A stretch of DNA of 7,620 bases from Nitratireductor sp. Lineage in GTDB: Bacteria > Pseudomonadota > Alphaproteobacteria > Rhizobiales > Rhizobiaceae. The stretch lies in assembly GCA_020441735.1 (NCBI GenBank), contig JAGRLQ010000156.1, positions 1 to 7,620 on the forward strand, given 5' to 3'. Within the stretch, counting starts at the first letter, position 1, and each line of letters opens with the position of its first letter. The translations under genes were made by a program, and so were the position numbers. The notes beneath the pieces were generated by a model. That model did no database searches and was not told the origin of the DNA. It worked only from the letters and a program-made list of their open reading frames with translations. Positions 1 to 5,133 of this stretch are shown here, in pieces.

Positions 1-384
1 ACCGACTTTCTGGTCGGCCTTCTGCCGCTGACAAAGGAAACGACCGGCATCTTCAACCGGGGTGTCTTTTCGAAACTGCGCCGCAACAGCGAAATCGCGA
101 GCCCGGTCTTCATCAATGCGGGGCGCGGCGGCAGCCAGGTGGAGGCCGATATCATCAGCTGCCTTGAAGACGGAACGCTGGGCGGTGTCTCACTGGACGT
201 ATTCGAGACGGAACCCCTGCCGGCGGAAAGTCCGCTATGGGGCTTTGAAAACGCCGTCCTTACCCCGCATGTGGCCGCGGTTTCCGACATGGGCGCTTTC
301 GGCCGCTATGTGGCGCGGCAGATCGACAGGCATGTATCGGGTCAACCGCTGGAAAACGTGGTCGACCGCTCGCTCGGTTACTGA
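1..384 (+). CDS. ghrA: Glyoxylate/hydroxypyruvate reductase A-like D-2-hydroxyacid dehydrogenase (3' part)
   Basis: This is the C-terminal 127 residues of an NAD(P)H-dependent D-isomer-specific 2-hydroxyacid dehydrogenase; the frame is open from base 1, so the 5' end lies outside the window (family members are about 310 residues). Visible landmarks are LPLTKET near fragment residue 8, the NAG-R-G segment with the catalytic Arg at 42, DVFETEPLP with the catalytic Glu at 71, and LTPH with the catalytic His at 90. The ending (VDRSLGY) closely resembles the ending of E. coli GhrA as I remember it, which is why I prefer this subfamily. Such enzymes reduce glyoxylate and hydroxypyruvate to glycolate and glycerate in the cytoplasm. 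All three catalytic residues are present, so nothing suggests inactivation. The stop codon overlaps the convergent NlpC/P60 gene by 7 bp. Family assignment is strong; exact substrate is inferred. Confidence 0.9.
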   Translation, partial: TDFLVGLLPLTKETTGIFNRGVFSKLRRNSEIASPVFINAGRGGSQVEADIISCLEDGTLGGVSLDVFETEPLPAESPLWGFENAVLTPHVAAVSDMGAFGRYVARQIDRHVSGQPLENVVDRSLGY

Positions 385-1271
385 CCCCCCAAGCCGAGAC
401 ATTCGGGGCGCCGAACGCCAATCGGTTTCTCGTAAAGGTGTTCGATGCGCAGCACGGCCGCTGCCGCCGGTTCGCTGGTAACATCCATCGTATGACCGTT
501 GGCATGGAGGAGGTGCTGCTCTCCGCCGATTTCTCCCTGGGCGATCGCAACATGGCCGCGCCAGAAGACGAGATCGCCGCGTTTCAGATCGCTCCAGTCG
601 GGGCGGATGGCAACAGGCTTGCCGATGGTTGCTGCCTGCATGTCGGAATCGCGCAGCACATCCATGCCTGCCATCTGCATGGCAAGCGACACGAGGCCCG
701 AGCAATCGATGCCGAAGGCCGTGCTGCCGCCCCAAAGATAGGGGGTTCTGAGCAGGGTTTCGGCAACGCTGACATAGTCGGCGGCATGATCACCAGCCGC
801 AGCGAGATGGTTGGCAATCACCGCTTCGCCGCTGTCGAGAATGGTGTAATGCGTGCCGCGGGTTTCCGCCCGGTCCGTTACAACAACGCCGGAGCCGAGC
901 GAGCGATATCCGCTACGCGGCAGTTTCATGTCCGCGCCCGGATAGAGAAACGTGCGCGGCACGCAGACGAAATGGGTGGGCGTGCGCTCGCCCTCGCTCA
1001 GCGCATCTTCCGGCACCCAGCCGACATAACCGTTGCGGCGCGCCTGGATCTTCGCCCTGCCATCGACAGTTTCGACCTTGAACACGTTTTCGCCATGCAG
1101 AATTTGCGTATCAAGGCCTGCTTCCGGGTCAAGCTTGCGTTTCAGATCAACGAAGAAGCGCGTGACCCAGGCAGGTTGAGCCGCCTGTTTTTCCGCCCCG
1201 GAAAGATGAAGCCTGGGATCATCTTCGCGCAGTTGCGGCCAGCCTGGCGATGTCGCGGGCTTGTTCATCAC
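378..1271 (-). CDS. SH3b-NlpC/P60 family (C40) peptidase
   Basis: The product is a 297-residue cysteine peptidase of the NlpC/P60 superfamily, which cleaves peptide bonds next to gamma-D-glutamate in murein peptides. Residues about 50-95 (ending in GYVGWVPED) and about 100-155 look like two SH3b domains. The catalytic domain follows from about 165: YLWGG, then DCSGLV with nucleophile Cys190, GDLVFW, GHVAI with His240, and HANGH with the probable third polar residue His256. No signal peptide or lipobox is visible, so it is probably cytoplasmic, like the Bacillus YkfC peptidases of similar architecture. The first possible start is a GTG whose overlap with the upstream stop is GTGA; the next codon is ATG (first base 1268), giving a TGATG overlap and an equally plausible start. 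A GGGGAAG sequence lies just upstream. It is translationally coupled to the MarR-like gene. Role in murein peptide turnover is inferred. Confidence 0.88.
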   Translation of the reverse strand: MMNKPATSPGWPQLREDDPRLHLSGAEKQAAQPAWVTRFFVDLKRKLDPEAGLDTQILHGENVFKVETVDGRAKIQARRNGYVGWVPEDALSEGERTPTHFVCVPRTFLYPGADMKLPRSGYRSLGSGVVVTDRAETRGTHYTILDSGEAVIANHLAAAGDHAADYVSVAETLLRTPYLWGGSTAFGIDCSGLVSLAMQMAGMDVLRDSDMQAATIGKPVAIRPDWSDLKRGDLVFWRGHVAIAQGEIGGEQHLLHANGHTMDVTSEPAAAAVLRIEHLYEKPIGVRRPECLGLGGQ

Positions 1272-1609
1272 AGTTCTTCCCCGGCAGCGATCACGATGGT
1301 GTCGGACAGTTTTTCCAGATACAGGCTGCCCTCGACCGTACGGCGGACCAGCACATTTCGCCGGTCACGTTCGTCGCGGCGGCGCTCCACCAGACCCATC
1401 GCCCCCATGGCGTTGAGCGCCCGGGTGACAACCGGCTTGGTAACCCCAAGCCGGGCTGCCAGACCACGCACGGTATGCGGCGGCGGATCGAGATAGATGA
1501 TCAGCAACAGGGTGAGCTGGCGCAGGGTCAGATCGGGCCTGTCATCGAGCACCTGCTCGAGGCAAACCCGCTTCCACCAACGCAAGGCCTGATCTGCCCT
1601 GATATCCAT
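1268..1609 (-). CDS. Short MarR-like winged-helix transcriptional regulator
   Basis: This encodes 113 residues with a MarR-type winged helix-turn-helix. LTLRQLTLLLIIYL (about 27-40) fits the helix before the DNA-binding domain. TVRGLAARLGVTKPVVTRALNAMGAMGLVER (about 46-76) is the helix-turn-helix, with the recognition helix around 57-67. An arginine- and aspartate-rich wing follows at about 77-92. The protein is shorter than usual for the family (about 140-150 residues): the N- and C-terminal dimerisation helices are reduced, so how it dimerises is unclear. The ATG at 1609 has a purine-rich GAAGAAA upstream. Its stop overlaps the start of the NlpC/P60 gene, so the two are co-expressed. An inverted repeat at 1633-1650 just upstream could be its own operator. 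The ligand is unknown; family membership is fairly sure. Confidence 0.82.
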   Translation of the reverse strand: MDIRADQALRWWKRVCLEQVLDDRPDLTLRQLTLLLIIYLDPPPHTVRGLAARLGVTKPVVTRALNAMGAMGLVERRRDERDRRNVLVRRTVEGSLYLEKLSDTIVIAAGEEL

Positions 1610-1632
1610 GCCATTTCTTCACTGTTCGTTTC

Positions 1633-1664
1633 GTAGCCGTAACAGGCTACTGCGCGATTACGGC
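1633..1664 (-). promoter_or_regulatory. Overlapping inverted repeats upstream of the MarR-like gene (possible operator or RNA switch)
   Basis: In the 89-bp gap between the aminopeptidase stop and the MarR-like start there is a perfect 6-bp inverted repeat, GTAGCC-N6-GGCTAC (1633-1650). A second perfect 7-bp repeat, GCCGTAA (1636-1642) with TTACGGC (1658-1664), shares bases with it, so the two hairpins cannot form together in RNA. The 18-bp span of the first fits a MarR dimer site and lies 24 bp before the start codon. A weak minus-strand promoter could be TTGCGA (1672-1667) with TAGCCT 17 bp later. Repeats are seen directly; function is inference. Confidence 0.35.
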
Positions 1665-1698
1665 CATCGCAAGGGCATGGAACAACAGTGGAGCAGGC

Positions 1699-3090
1699 TT
1701 ACCCGCCGGCAAACCGTTCGGCAATGAGCTGGTAGAGGGCGCGGATACCCTGGGCCTCGCCACCGACCGGGCACCAGGGTTTGGCTGTCGGCATCCAGCC
1801 GAAGACGTCGAGATGGATCCACGGCGTTTGCTGCCCGACGAATTTCTGCAGGAAGAGCGCAGCCGTCACCGATCCCGCGAAAGCGCCGGAGGTAATGTGA
1901 TTTGTATCGGCGATCCTGGATGACAGCATGGTATTGTAAGGTTTCCACAGCGGCATGCGCCACAGCGGATCGTGCAATTCAGCACCAGCTGTCGAAAGCG
2001 CATCGGCCAGGCTTTCATCGTCGGTAAAGAATGGCGGCAGATCGGGACCGAGCGCTACCCGGGCAGCTCCCGTCAGCGTGGCCATGTCCACCATCAGTTG
2101 CGGTTTTTCTTCATCGCCAAAAGCCAGAGCATCGCCCAGAACAAGCCGGCCTTCCGCATCGGTATTGCCAATCTCGACGGTAATACCCTTGCGGCTTGGA
2201 AGAATATCGCCCGGCCGGAAGGCATTGCCGGAAATCGAGTTTTCGACCGCCGGGATGAGGACCCGCAGGCGAACCGGCAGTTTCGCCGTCATGATCATCA
2301 TCGCGAGGCCCAGCACATTCGCTGCGCCACCCATGTCCTTCTTCATCAATGCCATGGAACTGCCCGGCTTGATGTTGAGACCACCGGTATCAAAGCACAC
2401 GCCCTTGCCGACCAGCGTGATCTTCGGATGCCTTGCATTCCCCCATTTCATGTCGAGCAGGCGCGGCGCGGAAGCGCTCGCCCTTCCAACAGCGTGGATC
2501 ATGGGGAAATTCTTTTTCAGCAGATCATCGCCCCTGGTCACGTGCACGGTTGCCTTGAAGCGCGCGGCAAGTTTGCGCATTGCCGCTTCCAATTCGCCGG
2601 GTCCCAGATCGTTGGTTGGCGTACTGATCAGGTCACGGGTAAAGCAGGTGGCTTCCGCTTCGCGCGCAAGCCGTTCCAAGTCGACGCCGTCCGGCGGGAT
2701 GAACTCGGCATTTGAGCGCTTTTGCTCCCTGTAACGGGTAAAGCGATAGGCCCCCAGCGCAATACCAAGGGCTGCCAGCTGCCGGTCGCCTTCCATGACC
2801 AGCCGGTAACAGCCATCAGGCAGCTTGCTTGCCAGCGCGCCGGCATTCAGCGGCGTTGCGTTAGCGTCAAGACCGAAAAGAATGCTCGATACGGTGCCTT
2901 TTTCGTCAGGCACGGCGAGGATATCGCCAGGCCTGGCGGCATAGCCGTTTGTGCTGATCCATTTCTTCTGGGCGGGCAGGAATTCCTGTGTTGCTTTCGC
3001 CAGGGATTTATCATCCACCACAAGAACGGGAACTGCCTTTTTCGAACGGGATTTGGTGGCGGTGACAAAGGGCAGTTTGTATCGGTCCAT
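1699..3090 (-). CDS. M17 leucyl aminopeptidase family protein
   Basis: This is a 463-residue (from the chosen start) cytosolic di-metal aminopeptidase that removes N-terminal residues from peptides. The C-terminal catalytic domain has every hallmark: VGKGVCFDTGG with metal ligands Lys229 and Asp234, MKKDMGGAA with Asp252, and NTDAEGR with Asp311, Glu313 and the bicarbonate-site Arg315. The N-terminal 150 or so residues are the diverged M17 N-terminal domain. Four starts are possible in frame: GTG at 3123 and ATG at 3117, 3102 and 3090. I chose 3090 because GGAAAAGAG precedes it at reasonable spacing, whereas the others have poor or mis-spaced ribosome sites; the longest form would add 11 residues. 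It is transcribed away from tadD, and 89 bp separate it from the MarR-like and NlpC/P60 genes on the same strand. It is probably a PepA/PepB-like relative rather than canonical PepA, so no symbol is given. Confidence 0.92.
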   Translation of the reverse strand: MDRYKLPFVTATKSRSKKAVPVLVVDDKSLAKATQEFLPAQKKWISTNGYAARPGDILAVPDEKGTVSSILFGLDANATPLNAGALASKLPDGCYRLVMEGDRQLAALGIALGAYRFTRYREQKRSNAEFIPPDGVDLERLAREAEATCFTRDLISTPTNDLGPGELEAAMRKLAARFKATVHVTRGDDLLKKNFPMIHAVGRASASAPRLLDMKWGNARHPKITLVGKGVCFDTGGLNIKPGSSMALMKKDMGGAANVLGLAMMIMTAKLPVRLRVLIPAVENSISGNAFRPGDILPSRKGITVEIGNTDAEGRLVLGDALAFGDEEKPQLMVDMATLTGAARVALGPDLPPFFTDDESLADALSTAGAELHDPLWRMPLWKPYNTMLSSRIADTNHITSGAFAGSVTAALFLQKFVGQQTPWIHLDVFGWMPTAKPWCPVGGEAQGIRALYQLIAERFAGG

Positions 3091-3162
3091 TCTCTTTTCC
3101 ATAAAAAGCGGGCTCATTTCCACTAAAAGCGGGAAACCGGCAGCGCAGCCGGGATGCCCGAA

Positions 3163-3183
3163 TTAACCTTCCATTAGGGTTAA
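3163..3183. promoter_or_regulatory. CtrA-like box within an inverted repeat, aminopeptidase-tadD intergenic region
   Basis: TTAA (3163-3166), seven bases, then TTAG (3174-3177) differs at one base from the alphaproteobacterial CtrA consensus TTAA-N7-TTAA. It sits in an inverted repeat, TTAACC (3163-3168) with GGTTAA (3178-3183). The site is 55-75 bp before tadD and 73 bp or more before the divergent aminopeptidase start, so either gene could be the target. CtrA controls Tad/Cpa pilus genes in Caulobacter, which favours tadD. The match is visible; binding is inferred. Confidence 0.4.
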
Positions 3184-3220
3184 CAGATTATTGCTCGAAG
3201 TATCAGCCCTTGGCCGTTGT

Positions 3221-3225
3221 GATTC
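3221..3225. promoter_or_regulatory. GANTC (CcrM methylation) site before tadD
   Basis: A GATTC pentamer lies 12 bp before the tadD start codon. GANTC is the target of the cell-cycle methyltransferase CcrM in alphaproteobacteria and can alter promoter activity. Pentamers of this kind also occur by chance, so regulatory meaning here is weak; it is noted because a CtrA-like box lies about 40 bp upstream. Confidence 0.25.
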
Positions 3226-3237
3226 GGGAATTGCGTC

Positions 3238-4029
3238 ATGTTGTTCGGGATAAATCGAAAAGCCTCCATTGTCATGGTACTGGCCGGCACGCTGGCGCTT
3301 TCAGCCTGCGCGACGGACAAGACCCGCACCGGCTCCATCAAGCGCAACGATACCGCAGTTTCCGAACTCTCCGTGCCGGAGCTCAACCGGGCGATCGAAA
3401 CCTATGGCAATCAGTATGAGCGGCGGCCCAAAAGCAAACAGGCCGGGCTCAACTATGCCGATGCGCTGCGCACTGCAGGGCGGAACGAACAAGCGCTTGC
3501 GGTAATGCACCAGATGGTCATCCATCATCCAGAAGACAACGACGTGCTTGCTGCCTATGGCAAGGCACTTGCTTCCAATGGCGAGTTGCAGAAGGCGCTC
3601 GACGTGATCGGCCGCGCCCAGCACGATGACCACCCGGACTGGCGGCTGCTGTCGGCTCAGGGAGCCGTGCTCGATCAGCTCGACCGGCCGCAAGAGGCAC
3701 GCGTCTATTATCGAAAGGCATTGCAGATCGTGCCGAACGAACCATCGGTTCTGTCCAATCTCGGCATGTCCTTTCTGCTGACAAACGAGCTTCCCCAGGC
3801 CGAGCAATACCTCAAACAGGCGGTTGCCACCCGCAAGGCGGACAGCCGGGTGCGCCAGAATCTGGCCCTCGTCGTTGGCCTGCAGGGCCGCTTCGACGAG
3901 GCGGAGCAGATCGCCGCGGCTGAAATGAGCCCGACCGACGCAAAGGCCAATGTGGAATACCTGCGGCAGATGCTCTCTCAGCAGAACGCCTGGAACATCC
4001 TGAAAGAGGAAGACAAACAGGCCAACTGA
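3238..4029 (+). CDS. tadD: TPR-repeat lipoprotein, probable Tad pilus assembly protein TadD
   Basis: The product has 263 residues. It opens with a basic N-terminus, a hydrophobic stretch (about 11-23) and a lipobox LSA-Cys24 followed by Ala, which predicts a lipid-anchored outer-membrane protein. After a polar linker, about five tetratricopeptide helical pairs cover residues about 66-230, with recurrent features such as LNYADAL, LAAYGKAL, YYRKALQIVPNEP, LSNLGMSFLL and AEQYLKQAV. TadD in Tad systems is a TPR lipoprotein needed for outer-membrane secretin assembly or stability. The call rests on this architecture, the length and the position near tadBC. ATG 3238 is used because GGGA lies about 10 bp upstream and it gives an intact signal peptide. 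Unlike the pilus genes to the right, it is on the + strand and faces tadC across about 1.1 kb. A different TPR lipoprotein remains possible, but unlikely. Confidence 0.82.
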   Translation: MLFGINRKASIVMVLAGTLALSACATDKTRTGSIKRNDTAVSELSVPELNRAIETYGNQYERRPKSKQAGLNYADALRTAGRNEQALAVMHQMVIHHPEDNDVLAAYGKALASNGELQKALDVIGRAQHDDHPDWRLLSAQGAVLDQLDRPQEARVYYRKALQIVPNEPSVLSNLGMSFLLTNELPQAEQYLKQAVATRKADSRVRQNLALVVGLQGRFDEAEQIAAAEMSPTDAKANVEYLRQMLSQQNAWNILKEEDKQAN

Positions 4030-4089
4030 GCCGGTCTGCTTCCCGATCAAGACTCATCAGGTTCAGCACTCTCTGATTCCAGCACCAGT

Positions 4090-4163
4090 GAATGCCTGCT
4101 TTGAGCCCAAAGTGACCAATGCCGCACGCTGCACGAATGTCAGCTTTCATAGGTGCGGACAAG
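4090..4163 (+). repeat. Left copies of a degenerate 45-bp-periodic repeat
   Basis: GAATGCCTGCTTTGA (4090-4104) recurs exactly 45 bp later as GAATGTCAGCTTTCA (4135-4149), with 12 of 15 bases identical. Read on the minus strand, the repeat gives KADI and KAGI spaced by 15 residues, a pattern I recall from spurious proteins translated from intergenic repeats in rhizobia and other alphaproteobacteria. Inverted related copies lie at 4982-5071. The periodicity is seen directly; membership of that family is from memory. Confidence 0.5.
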
Positions 4164-4243
4164 AACGACAGTTTTTGACCTTGATGACACACCTACAGTG
4201 AATTCCTCCTGCACAGCCTATTAACAATAACGTTCTGCAGCTT

Positions 4244-4269
4244 TATCTGCACAGATAGAATTCTATCTG
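4244..4269. promoter_or_regulatory. Two overlapping palindromes next to the ribosome binding site of the 216-residue gene
   Basis: CAGATAGAATTCTATCTG (4252-4269) is a perfect 18-bp palindrome. Its left arm also pairs with an upstream TATCTG (4244-4249) to make a second palindrome, TATCTG-N2-CAGATA. The two centres (4250.5 and 4260.5) are 10 bp apart, about one helical turn, as expected for two dimers on one face of DNA. In RNA the 18-mer could form a 7-bp stem with an AAUU loop ending at the first base of the GGAGG sequence. An operator or an RNA hairpin blocking translation are both possible. Confidence 0.55.
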
Positions 4270-4273
4270 GAGG
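4269..4273 (+). promoter_or_regulatory. Strong Shine-Dalgarno sequence of the 216-residue gene
   Basis: GGAGG lies seven bases before the ATG at 4281, the ideal distance, and fixes this start. Its first G is also the last base of the 18-bp palindrome, so any protein or hairpin at the palindrome would interfere with ribosome binding. Confidence 0.8.
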
Positions 4274-4280
4274 ACTTCGC

Positions 4281-4931
4281 ATGTCACTGCGAATAACTGC
4301 AACAGGGGTGGTAGAAATCTGCCCAGGCATCTGGGAACTTAATATGCCGCCCCATCAAGTCCGGCACTTCGGGAACACAAGCCATGCGTTCGGATCGCAA
4401 AGTGTGCTCATGTTCCACTCGTGCTCCTACGATGCCAAACAGCAGCAGCTTCATTTCGACTTGGAGGACGTTACGCCGATTAATGTTGGAACGACGGCTA
4501 AGGCTATCGGGATTGCCGTAAGCGCGAGCAATACCAAGCAGACGACGCACCTCGCAGCTTCCTCGCCTGACCCCACTCCGCTTGGCCCAGGAGACAGGGA
4601 ATTCCTACAGCTGGCGAAACGTGAACTATCGGGCACAACAGCTCGCGCTGCTGAGAAGCTGCTGCTCGGCGTTCGCGAAAAATCTGCTGGGAACCTAAAG
4701 CGCGGGCAGGCGCGTAACTTCAGCGAGACGCCAGACAATTTTTGGTACATCATCATTCAGCCGCGCGTGGATGAGCTCTCGATAACGGTGCGGGGGCCGG
4801 TCGATCGCTTCGCCGGGCTCACCGGGATTGAAGTCAAGGACGACAGGGGTAACACGCGATTCAAGGTGCGGGATGAAGGGGACGTGGCGGACGCCTTAAA
4901 GCTCATCTTTCACGCCATCCGGAAGCAGTAA
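4281..4931 (+). CDS. Hypothetical 216-residue protein, accessory gene between tadD and tadC
   Basis: I do not recognise this family. The protein is soluble-looking, with no signal peptide or membrane segment. Residues 1-95 look beta-rich, with two cysteines at 14 and 48 and several histidines. A Pro/Ser-rich linker follows at about 94-104 and an alpha-helical stretch at about 104-140 (REFLQLAKREL, ARAAEKLLLGVREK). The C-terminal part at about 150-216 alternates strands (FWYIIIQPR, ELSITVRG, IEVKDD, TRFKV) and ends in the helix VADALKLIFHAIRK. That suggests a two-domain protein with a compact alpha/beta C-terminus. An ideal GGAGG supports the start and makes a real gene likely. By eye the gene and especially its upstream DNA are poorer in GC than neighbouring genes. 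It splits tadD from tadC, has its own probable operator, and is flanked by inverted degenerate repeats, all suggesting acquisition by transfer. No function is proposed. Confidence 0.72.
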   Translation: MSLRITATGVVEICPGIWELNMPPHQVRHFGNTSHAFGSQSVLMFHSCSYDAKQQQLHFDLEDVTPINVGTTAKAIGIAVSASNTKQTTHLAASSPDPTPLGPGDREFLQLAKRELSGTTARAAEKLLLGVREKSAGNLKRGQARNFSETPDNFWYIIIQPRVDELSITVRGPVDRFAGLTGIEVKDDRGNTRFKVRDEGDVADALKLIFHAIRKQ

Positions 4932-4970
4932 CTTGCTTCGGATCACCACTCGGTATCATCGCTGAACCGA

Positions 4971-5001
4971 GGTTCTGTCCGCAGCGGAAACCACCCTTTT
5001 T
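4971..5001 (+). terminator. Weak terminator-like hairpin after the 216-residue gene
   Basis: GGTT (4971-4974) and AACC (4989-4992) flank an inner TCCGC-A-GCGGA palindrome (4978-4988), and five Ts follow at 4997-5001. This lies about 40 bp after the stop codon at the right place for a rho-independent terminator. However, the stem carries a 3-base bulge, the loop is cramped and the T run is short and separated by four bases, so the call is tentative. Confidence 0.25.
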
Positions 5002-5071
5002 GGCAAGCTTTGCGAAAGCAACCATTGGCGTAGCCGCAGCGAAAGCTAACCTCGTCCGCATAGCTGACATT
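4982..5071 (-). repeat. Right copies of the 45-bp-periodic repeat, inverted relative to the left copies
   Basis: On the minus strand AATGTCAGCT (5071-5062) is followed exactly 45 bp later by AATGGTTGCTTTCG (from 5026). AATGTCAGCT is identical to 4136-4145 of the left copies, and TGCGGACGAG (5060-5051) matches TGCGGACAAG (4154-4163) at 9 of 10 bases, with a gap of 1 instead of 8 between the two blocks. On the + strand the frame gives KATI and IADI 15 residues apart, the mirror of the left pattern. The copies are diverged, so age or function cannot be judged. Confidence 0.45.
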
Positions 5072-5133
5072 AACCGTACGACGACAACGTGAATTCTCGT
5101 ATTACGGCAAATCCGTGCGCGTGTTTTTCAGGA

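Noticed and set aside
378..384. 7-bp convergent overlap of the ghrA-like and NlpC/P60 genes as an antisense control device
   Set aside because: Short tail-to-tail overlaps are common in compact genomes and nothing else here points to a regulatory role.
438..1496. Long + strand open frame (352 codons) opposite the NlpC/P60 and MarR-like genes
   Set aside because: It is antisense to two genes with clear family motifs, has no recognisable domain and an arginine/alanine-rich composition typical of antisense frames in GC-rich DNA.
1955..2734. Two overlapping + strand open frames (259 and 247 codons) opposite the aminopeptidase
   Set aside because: The M17 active-site motifs are on the minus strand through this region; the antisense frames lack a ribosome site and any domain.
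3812..4192. Minus-strand open frame (126 codons) over the tadD 3' end and the left repeat
   Set aside because: Most of it is antisense to tadD, and its start region is the 45-bp repeat read as KADI-type peptide, a known source of spurious gene calls.
4232..4249. LexA (SOS) box GTTC-N7-GTTC upstream of the unknown gene
   Set aside because: GTTC at 4232-4235 is not followed by a second GTTC after seven bases, so the alphaproteobacterial consensus is not met.
5007..5019. Small hairpin GCTTT-GCG-AAAGC as a terminator
   Set aside because: The stem is only 5 bp with a 3-base loop and no T run follows in either direction; it is part of the 45-bp repeat.
4198..5096. Direct 8-bp repeats GTGAATTC at 4198-4205 and 5089-5096 around the unknown gene, as a target-site duplication
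   Set aside because: They are not at the outer ends of the inverted repeats (the left copy lies inside, the right copy outside), the flanking bases diverge at once, and GAATTC occurs several times here, so chance is the simpler explanation.
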